A program made the position numbers and the translations under genes. DNA of 11,880 nucleotides from the NCBI GenBank assembly GCA_017428805.1, contig JAFRQC010000085.1, positions 1-11,880 of the forward strand, written 5' to 3'. The notes below the pieces were generated by a model, which did no database searches, was not told where the DNA came from, and saw only the letters and a program-made list of their open reading frames with translations. Position 1 is the stretch's first letter; each line of letters begins with the position of its first letter. Positions 7,193 through 11,880 of this stretch are shown piece after piece. The stretch comes from Prevotella sp. Lineage in GTDB: Bacteria; Bacteroidota; Bacteroidia; Bacteroidales; Bacteroidaceae.

Positions 7193-8173
7193 ATGGATCA
7201 AAAAACGGTTAAGAAAAGAGTTATTGGAGTTGATATTAGTCTTGAGGCCACATCTTATGCGATTGTAGATGTCAGAGGAAACATCTTGGTGAAAGAAAGT
7301 TTCCCCACAGAGGAGTACCCGGAGATAGGGGCTTTTGTGACGAAGTTGAGTGAAGGCATCGTCCAGATGATTGATGCCAATGGCGGTTACGAGACCATCC
7401 GTTCGGTGGGTATCAGTGCGCCGAGCTCGAACTATAAGCAGGGCTGTATCGTGAACTCTCCTAATTTCCCGTGGAAAGGTGTCATTCCCCTGTCTGCATT
7501 GTTGCGCGACAGGCTGGGACTGGCTGTGGCCGTAGCTAACAACTCGCATGTGGTGGCTCTTAGTGAGTATGCTTTCGGTTGTGCTCGTGGCATGAAGGAC
7601 TTTATCGTGATCACCCTCGGTTCGGGCTTGGGCAGTTGCCTCTTCTCCGACGGCGGCGTGAAGTTGGGCTCTGACGGTTATGCCGGAGAGATAGGACACA
7701 CCTGCGTGCATCACGACGGTCGTCAGTGTGGTTGTGGAAACAAAGGCTGTCTGGAGGCCTATACAGCCGCGAAAGGTATCGTCCGAACTGCCCGTGAGAT
7801 CATGACAGAGTCGGGAGAGCCTACGAAACTGCGTCGTGTGCCGAAATTGTCGCCGAGAGTGATTGCAGAGCTGTGCGACGAGGGTGATGCGATGGCCATT
7901 GAGACGTTCCGCCGTACGGGTGAGGCTCTTGGAATTGGTCTTGCCAACTATGCCTCCGTCATCGATCCTGAGGCCATCATCTTCACTGGTGGTATCATCG
8001 GGGCCGGCAAGTGGCTGATGGAACCTGCCAAGAAAGCTTTCGAGGAACATGTGTTCCATAATATCAAAGGTAAAGTGAAGTTTTTGACCTCTGAACTGGA
8101 TGAAAGTGAACGTAATATCCTTGGCGCGAGCGTATTGGCCTGGGAAGTGAAGGAGTATTCTTTGTTCGTGTAA
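7193..8173 (+). CDS. ROK-family protein 1, predicted pseudokinase (326 aa)
   Basis: The start is ATG 7193 (the ORF is open further upstream, but that part precedes the promoter). The fold is ROK: an N-terminal VIGVDIS strand, sugar-site SPNFPWKGVIPL (89-100), AGEIGH (164-169, metal His169), zinc motif CGCGNKGCLEAY (Cys179, 181, 186; Glu188) and IIFTGG (262-267). It departs from active kinases at three places: the phosphate loop expected as DIGGT is DISLE (14-18), the catalytic Asp of the NDA motif is Asn117 (ANNSHV, codon AAC at 7541-7543), and the second phosphate loop is GSGLGSC (143-149) instead of GTGxGxG. Family members are sugar kinases such as glucokinase, or repressors; this one has no helix-turn-helix. 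I infer a sugar-binding, probably non-phosphorylating protein. It aligns without gaps to ROK 3. A 352-aa opposite-strand ORF is a shadow. Confidence 0.85.
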   Translation: MDQKTVKKRVIGVDISLEATSYAIVDVRGNILVKESFPTEEYPEIGAFVTKLSEGIVQMIDANGGYETIRSVGISAPSSNYKQGCIVNSPNFPWKGVIPLSALLRDRLGLAVAVANNSHVVALSEYAFGCARGMKDFIVITLGSGLGSCLFSDGGVKLGSDGYAGEIGHTCVHHDGRQCGCGNKGCLEAYTAAKGIVRTAREIMTESGEPTKLRRVPKLSPRVIAELCDEGDAMAIETFRRTGEALGIGLANYASVIDPEAIIFTGGIIGAGKWLMEPAKKAFEEHVFHNIKGKVKFLTSELDESERNILGASVLAWEVKEYSLFV

Positions 8174-8177
8174 TAAA

Positions 8178-8198
8178 GAATGTGGAATGTGGAATGAG
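8178..8198 (+). repeat. 7-bp tandem repeat, three copies, between ROK 1 and ROK 2
   Basis: GAATGTG (8178-8184), GAATGTG (8185-8191) and GAATGAG (8192-8198) follow one another directly, starting 5 bp after the ROK 1 stop and ending 14 bp before the ROK 2 ATG. A similar 7-bp periodic tract lies before the thioesterase gene. Copy number could vary between strains by slippage, changing the leader of ROK 2 but not its frame. Confidence 0.7.
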
Positions 8199-8212
8199 TA
8201 AAGCAAAACAAG

Positions 8213-9196
8213 ATGGAAGAAATTGATCAGATAAAAACGCGAGTCGTTGGTGTTGATATCCGTGAAGTGAAGACCACCTATGCGCTGGTGGATATCCGTG
8301 GCGAGATTATCGCGATAGACTATTTTATGACGATGGACTATCCTGATGTGTCTGACTTCGTCACAGCCCTGAGCGAGAAGATTATCACGCTCGTCGAGGA
8401 GAATGGTGGCTATGAGAAGGTGCGCTCAGTAGGTTTGAGTGCGCCCAGCGGCAATTTCAGGACGGGTTGTATCGAGAATGCCGCCAATATGCCGTGGAAG
8501 GGAGTCGTTCCCTTGGCTGCGATGTTGCGCGACCGTCTCGGACTGGCCGTGGCGCTGGCTAACGACGCACATGTCACTGCCCTGGGCGAGAAAGCCTTCG
8601 GCAGCGCTCACGGTATGAAAGACTTCGTGGTGGTGTCTATCAGTCACGGCGGTCTCGGCAGCTGTATCTTCATGGACGGAAATCCTCACCTGGGCGTGAA
8701 TGGCTTTGCCGGAGAAGTGGGACACTCTTGTGTGGTGGTCGATGGTCGCGAGTGTGGCTGTGGACGCAAGGGTTGTCTGGAGACCTATTGTTCTGATAAG
8801 GGACTTATGAAGACCGTAGAAGAATTGCTGGCAGAGGGTATGCCCTCGGCACTGAAGGGGATGAAGAATATCAGTATCCAGACGGTTACCTATTATTGCG
8901 ATCAAGGCGACCAGGTGGCCATTGAGGCCTTGCGGCGCGTGGGATTCATGCTTGGACTAGGTCTGGCCAACTATGCCTCAGTCCTGAATCCTGAGGCCAT
9001 CATCCTGACGGGTGATATGATGCTGGCGGGTAAGTGGCTGCTGAAGCCCATGCGGAAGTCGTTCGAGGAACATGTCTTCCATAATATCCAGGGTGAGACA
9101 CGACTGCTGGTTTCTATTCTGAAGGAAGGTGAGCGCGATGTGCTGGGTGCCAGTGCCCTCGCATGGGACGTGAAGGAGTATTCCCTGTTTAAGTAG
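8213..9196 (+). CDS. ROK-family protein 2, predicted pseudokinase (327 aa)
   Basis: Start ATG 8213, 39 bp after ROK 1. ROK fold landmarks: VVGVDI strand, ENAANMPWKGVVPL (88-101), NDAHV with the catalytic Asp118 retained, AGEVGH (166-171), zinc motif CGCGRKGCLETY (Cys181, 183, 188; Glu190). Departures: the phosphate loop is DIREV (15-19) with no GGT; the second phosphate region SISHGGLGSC (142-151) has one residue more than ROK 1 and 3 and lacks GTG; the later TGG motif is TGD (Asp268). Thus the acceptor-side base is present, but the ATP side looks more damaged than in its neighbours. No helix-turn-helix, signal peptide or membrane helix. It ends KEYSLFK, like ROK 3. Probably binds a sugar; catalysis is doubtful. 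It could also work as a subunit with ROK 1 or 3, since ROK proteins form dimers or tetramers (family knowledge). Confidence 0.85.
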   Translation: MEEIDQIKTRVVGVDIREVKTTYALVDIRGEIIAIDYFMTMDYPDVSDFVTALSEKIITLVEENGGYEKVRSVGLSAPSGNFRTGCIENAANMPWKGVVPLAAMLRDRLGLAVALANDAHVTALGEKAFGSAHGMKDFVVVSISHGGLGSCIFMDGNPHLGVNGFAGEVGHSCVVVDGRECGCGRKGCLETYCSDKGLMKTVEELLAEGMPSALKGMKNISIQTVTYYCDQGDQVAIEALRRVGFMLGLGLANYASVLNPEAIILTGDMMLAGKWLLKPMRKSFEEHVFHNIQGETRLLVSILKEGERDVLGASALAWDVKEYSLFK

Positions 9197-9247
9197 ATTT
9201 GGATTAGAAAGATATATAAAATAAGAACAATATATTAACTAAACGTT

Positions 9248-10228
9248 ATGATTGAACAGAACATCAAGTCGAAAGTGGTTGGCGTTGATATCAGTAACGA
9301 GCTGACCACCTATGCTATTGTAGATGTTAGAGGTAATATACTGGCGGAAGACTCCTTCCCCACGATCGATTATCCTGACGTGAACAATTTCGTATCCGTA
9401 CTCAGCGAGAGGATTGTCATGCTGGTTGAGAACAACGGCGGTTATGAGAATATCCGCTCCATCGGTATGAGCAGCCCCAGTGCCAGCTCTGTCTCGGGTT
9501 GTATCGAGAATGCGGCAAACCTGCCTTGGAAGGGTGTCATCCCCATGGCAGCGATGCTCCGAGACCGTTTGGGACTGGCTGTGGCCCTCTCCAACGATGC
9601 CCATGTGTCTGCACTGGGTGAATACACTTTCGGCTGTGCCCATGGTATGAAGAACTTCATCATCATCAGTCTGGGCGTCGGTCTGGGCAGCTGTTTCTTC
9701 ACGGAAGGCGAAGACCATAAGGGACACCTCGGCTATGCCGGTGAGTTTGGGCATACCTGTGTGGTGGAAGGTGGTCGTGAGTGCGGCTGTGGTCACAAGG
9801 GATGTCTCGAAGCCTATGCAGGTGCTGCAGGCATCATCCGTACGGCGAAGGAGATGATGGCAGAGTCTGACGCGCCGTCGCTGATGCGCAATCTGGAGCA
9901 CCTCACACCACGTACCATCAACGAGTGCTGCGAGAAGGGTGACGAGATGGCCAAGGAGGTGTATCGCCGTACGGGGTATATGTTAGGTCTCGGCCTCGCT
10001 AACTACGCCTCGATCATCGATCCGGAGGCCATTATCATCACGGGTGGCATCTCCCATGCAGGCGAGTGGCTCTATGAACCGTTGAAGGAATCGTTTGAGG
10101 ATCATGTCTTCGGCAATATGCATGGCAAGGTGAAGATCCTTGTGTCTGAGTTGAACAACCGCGAGCGCGACGTTCTGGGAGCCAGTGCCCTGGCCTGGAG
10201 CGTGCCCGAATACTCATTATTTAAGTAG
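9248..10228 (+). CDS. ROK-family protein 3, predicted degenerate kinase (326 aa)
   Basis: Start ATG 9248, 51 bp after ROK 2, in an A-rich leader. It aligns to ROK 1 without gaps; by hand count 25 of the first 40 residues are identical. Landmarks: VVGVDIS strand, ENAANLPWKGVIPM, NDAHV with catalytic Asp117 retained (codon GAT at 9596-9598), AGEFGH (His169), zinc motif CGCGHKGCLEAY (Cys179, 181, 186), and IIITGG (262-267). Departures: DISNE (14-18) in place of DIGGT, and GVGLGSC (143-149) in place of the GTGxGxG loop. It is the least altered of the three and the best candidate for residual kinase activity, though loss of GGT argues against it. The TAG stop begins the 7-bp repeat tract that runs to the next gene. 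A 220-aa opposite-strand ORF is a shadow. Confidence 0.85.
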   Translation: MIEQNIKSKVVGVDISNELTTYAIVDVRGNILAEDSFPTIDYPDVNNFVSVLSERIVMLVENNGGYENIRSIGMSSPSASSVSGCIENAANLPWKGVIPMAAMLRDRLGLAVALSNDAHVSALGEYTFGCAHGMKNFIIISLGVGLGSCFFTEGEDHKGHLGYAGEFGHTCVVEGGRECGCGHKGCLEAYAGAAGIIRTAKEMMAESDAPSLMRNLEHLTPRTINECCEKGDEMAKEVYRRTGYMLGLGLANYASIIDPEAIIITGGISHAGEWLYEPLKESFEDHVFGNMHGKVKILVSELNNRERDVLGASALAWSVPEYSLFK

Positions 10229-10253
10229 TGAGTAGTGAGAGGTAAGAGGTGAG
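10226..10253 (+). repeat. 7-bp tandem repeat, four copies, before the thioesterase gene
   Basis: TAGTGAG (10226-10232), TAGTGAG (10233-10239), AGGTAAG (10240-10246) and AGGTGAG (10247-10253) form a 7-bp periodic purine-rich tract, with a degenerate fifth unit AGATTAA to 10260. The ROK 3 stop codon TAG is the first three bases of unit one. The tract ends about 10 bp before the next ATG (10264). Confidence 0.7.
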
Positions 10254-10263
10254 AGATTAAGAA

Positions 10264-10677
10264 ATGGACGTAGAAGAAATCAACGAGATCATCAACGCCA
10301 AACCTAATCTGAGTACCGCCCTCGGGATGGAGTTTCTCTCCACGCCCGAGGACGATACGTGTATGGCACGTATGCAAGTTGACGAGCGCAATCGTCAGCC
10401 CTTCGGATTCCTCAGCGGCGGGGCGTCATTGGCGTTGGCGGAGAATGTGGCAGGTGTGGGATCGTCAGCCCTCTGTCCTGGCTGTGCCTGTGTGGGCATC
10501 GAGGTCAGCGGCAGTCATGTGAAGGCGGTGGCCGAGGGGGATACTGTGACGGCCTATGCCCGTCTGCTGCACCGTGGCACGACGCTCCATGTGTGGAATG
10601 TGGATATCAAGGACACGACGGGCGACCTGATCTCGAATGTCCGGGTCACTAATTATATCATCAAACAGAAGAAGTAA
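10264..10677 (+). CDS. menI: Hotdog-fold thioesterase, probable DHNA-CoA hydrolase (MenI/YdiI-like)
   Basis: This 137-aa protein has the PaaI/YdiI hotdog pattern. QPFGFLSGGASLALAE (45-60) holds the active-site Gln45 and Glu60 counterparts of YdiI; VGIEVSGSHVKAVAEGDTV and HRGTTLHVWNVDIKD follow as in that family. YdiI/MenI hydrolyses 1,4-dihydroxy-2-naphthoyl-CoA in menaquinone synthesis (established). Because menF and menD follow directly, the same role is inferred here. The His of the usual HGG motif is Ser51 (LSGG), a variant I recall in Bacteroidota homologues. Its stop and the menF start share one base (TAATG), so translation is probably coupled. The start at ATG 10264 lies 35 bp after ROK 3 and just after the 7-bp repeats. 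It could instead act on another aryl-CoA. Confidence 0.8.
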   Translation: MDVEEINEIINAKPNLSTALGMEFLSTPEDDTCMARMQVDERNRQPFGFLSGGASLALAENVAGVGSSALCPGCACVGIEVSGSHVKAVAEGDTVTAYARLLHRGTTLHVWNVDIKDTTGDLISNVRVTNYIIKQKK

Positions 10678-11726
10678 TGTCCGCTTTTGCCATCTATCGT
10701 TTGCCGCATGAAGATTGTGCGACACTTGTTCAGCAGACGGAAGGTGAGCCTGCGGAATTTCTTTCTTGCACAGAACTTAGTGGCAAGCGTGGCTTCGTTG
10801 TTGCTCCCTTTGAGGTGACAGCGCAACAGCCCATCTTGCTCATCCGTCCTGATTGTGTGGAAACGATGAAGGTAGAATCAAGGGGATTGGTTCATACCCC
10901 CAGCCGGGGGTGCGCAACCTGTCCCCCTGATTCTACATACGCCATAGACTTTGCCAACTATCATGCCCAGCTCGAGGCCGGTATCTTCCGTAAGATAGTC
11001 CTGGCCCGTTGTGCAGAAGAGGCATCGGAAGAAGCGATAGACCCTATGGTACTCTTCCGCCGTGCCTGCGAACTGTACCCTAGGATGTTCATCTCGCTGG
11101 TGTCCACCTCCAAGAGTGGGGTATGGCTGATAGCCACTCCGGAGATCCTGTTGGAGGGAAAGGCAAATGACTGGCATACGGTAGCCTTGGCGGGCACGAT
11201 GAAGCTGGAAGGGGATTCTCTGAAGGGCGAAGGTGAGAAGGTTACCTGGGCTACGAAGGACATCCAGGAGCAGCGCATCGTCACCACCTATATAGCAGAG
11301 TGTCTGGAACAGTTTACGGGTGATTTCCGGGAGGAGGGTCCACGTACCGTCCGTGCAGCCAATCTGGTTCATCTGCGGAGTGATTTCACTTTTAAGTTGC
11401 CTGATGGTCAGCATCTGGGTGATTTGCTTCACGCACTCCATCCAACGCCTGCCGTCTGTGGTCTGCCGAAACGAGAGACATTCAAATTCATCATACAGAA
11501 CGAACACACTCCCCGCCGTTACTACAGTGGTTTTATGGGGATGCTCGACCCTGACGGTGGCACCCATCTCTATGTGTCTCTCCGTTGCATGAATATCGAG
11601 GGCAGTCATTATCACCTCTATGCCGGTGGCGGACTGTTGACAGACAGCACCGTCTCGCAGGAATGGCTCGAAACGGAGGCGAAACTTGAAACAATGAGAC
11701 AATGTATAGCAATAAAGAAAATGTAA
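10677..11726 (+). CDS. menF: Isochorismate synthase (menaquinone pathway)
   Basis: MenF converts chorismate to isochorismate, the first step of menaquinone synthesis, and needs Mg2+. The 349-aa protein has a short N-terminal part and a chorismate-binding core from about residue 92: KIVLAR (106-111, Lys106 matching the family's conserved base), TPEILL, VALAGTM, KDIQEQRIVTTYI, HLRSDF, HALHPTPAVCGLPKRETF, RRYYSGFMGMLD, LYVSLRCMNI and YAGGGLLTDSTVSQEWLETEAKLETM. The menaquinone role rather than siderophore or salicylate follows from menD downstream. It overlaps menI by one base and menD by 25. Codons about 66-87 are encoded by a 63-bp palindrome and give an unusual linker with CATCPP, placed between the N-terminal part and the core. 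The frame is intact across it, so the enzyme is probably functional. Confidence 0.93.
   Translation: MSAFAIYRLPHEDCATLVQQTEGEPAEFLSCTELSGKRGFVVAPFEVTAQQPILLIRPDCVETMKVESRGLVHTPSRGCATCPPDSTYAIDFANYHAQLEAGIFRKIVLARCAEEASEEAIDPMVLFRRACELYPRMFISLVSTSKSGVWLIATPEILLEGKANDWHTVALAGTMKLEGDSLKGEGEKVTWATKDIQEQRIVTTYIAECLEQFTGDFREEGPRTVRAANLVHLRSDFTFKLPDGQHLGDLLHALHPTPAVCGLPKRETFKFIIQNEHTPRRYYSGFMGMLDPDGGTHLYVSLRCMNIEGSHYHLYAGGGLLTDSTVSQEWLETEAKLETMRQCIAIKKM
10873..10935. repeat. 63-bp near-perfect palindrome inside menF
   Basis: The outer arms TAGAATCAAGGGGA (10873-10886) and TCCCCCTGATTCTA (10922-10935) pair with one mismatch in 14. Then GGTT (10889-10892) pairs with AACC (10916-10919), and ACCCCC (10896-10901) pairs with GGGGGT (10906-10911) around the loop AGCC. 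The element spans 63 bp, exactly 21 codons, so it would keep the frame if inserted. The GGGGACAGGTTG-type wording of its minus strand resembles REP-like palindromes linked to IS200-type (RAYT) transposases, from memory. The pairing is seen directly; the insertion origin is inferred. Confidence 0.75.
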
Positions 11727-11880
11727 ATATCCTGACGGCGCTGCTTGTGGCGCATGGTGTCCGTCATGCGGTCTGTTGTCCTGGCAGTCGCAATGCCCCC
11801 ATCGTGCATAATCTCACCGAGTGTCCTGATATCCGGTGCTACCCCGTGACAGATGAACGCAGCGCAGGTTTCTATGCGTT
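11702..11880 (+). CDS. menD: SEPHCHC synthase MenD, N-terminal part (cut by window edge)
   Basis: MenD is a thiamine-diphosphate enzyme that joins isochorismate and 2-oxoglutarate in the second step of menaquinone synthesis. ATG 11702 opens a frame that stays open to the window end, 59 full codons. Visible signatures are ILTALLVAHGVRHAVCCPGSRNAPI (10-34) and VTDERSAGFYA (49-59); Glu52 matches the conserved ThDP-activating glutamate of the family. The start lies inside the 3' end of menF, with a 25-bp overlap in another frame, which supports cotranscription and coupled translation. Most of the gene lies beyond the window. Confidence 0.92.
   Translation, partial: MYSNKENVNILTALLVAHGVRHAVCCPGSRNAPIVHNLTECPDIRCYPVTDERSAGFYA

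Noticed and set aside
7148..8206. A 352-codon minus-strand ORF opposite ROK 1
   Set aside because: The + strand encodes a full ROK protein with two paralogues in register; the antisense product is a shadow.
7193..10228. Calling the ROK genes ordinary glucokinases
   Set aside because: All three lack DxGGT and GTGxGxG, and one lacks the catalytic Asp, so a plain kinase name is not supported.
7193..10228. Calling the ROK genes NagC/Mlc-type transcriptional repressors
   Set aside because: The proteins start directly with the ROK strand; there is no N-terminal helix-turn-helix segment.
10893..10930. CATCPP cysteines in MenF as a metal site
   Set aside because: The peptide is encoded by the palindromic element and lies in a linker, so the cysteines are more simply a by-product of the repeat.

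Overview
The window looks like a chromosomal segment of a Bacteroidota species, most likely a Prevotella relative. Four intergenic sites fit the Bacteroidota promoter pattern (TTTG or TTG, about 19-21 bp, then TAnnTTTG). Start codons lack strong Shine-Dalgarno sequences and usually follow A-rich leaders. LysRS carries a C-terminal extension, and small DUF proteins typical of Bacteroides/Prevotella are present. The species call rests on remembered family resemblance, not on a search.

Left part (1-2089, + strand): the tail of an insertion-sequence transposase and its probable right end; a 47-residue charged protein; a DUF6169-like protein; a small secreted protein built of 37-residue repeats with its own promoter; and a DUF4738-like lipoprotein with its own promoter. 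No function can be assigned to these accessory genes.

Middle part (2077-7034, - strand): a housekeeping operon read right to left as lysS (lysyl-tRNA synthetase), gpsA (glycerol-3-phosphate dehydrogenase), pgi (glucose-6-phosphate isomerase) and a HAD phosphatase. The lysS-gpsA gap is filled by an 89-bp inverted repeat built from CACGGATT/ACACGGCT words. lysS has a promoter facing away from the next block.

Right part (7193-11880, + strand): three tandem, closely similar ROK-family proteins (326, 327 and 326 aa), then a hotdog thioesterase (MenI-like), isochorismate synthase (menF) and the start of menD. Gaps are short or overlapping and only one promoter is visible, at 7136-7167, so the block may be a single operon joining three sugar-kinase-fold proteins to early menaquinone synthesis.

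The most unusual content is the ROK trio. All three keep the zinc-binding and sugar-binding motifs but have lost the DxGGT phosphate loop and altered the second phosphate loop, and each is damaged differently: the first has Asn in place of the catalytic Asp, and the second has an extra loop residue plus Asp in the TGG motif. They look like sugar-binding pseudokinases without a DNA-binding domain. Other striking items are a 63-bp near-perfect palindrome lying in frame inside menF, and 7-bp tandem repeats in two of the operon's gaps.
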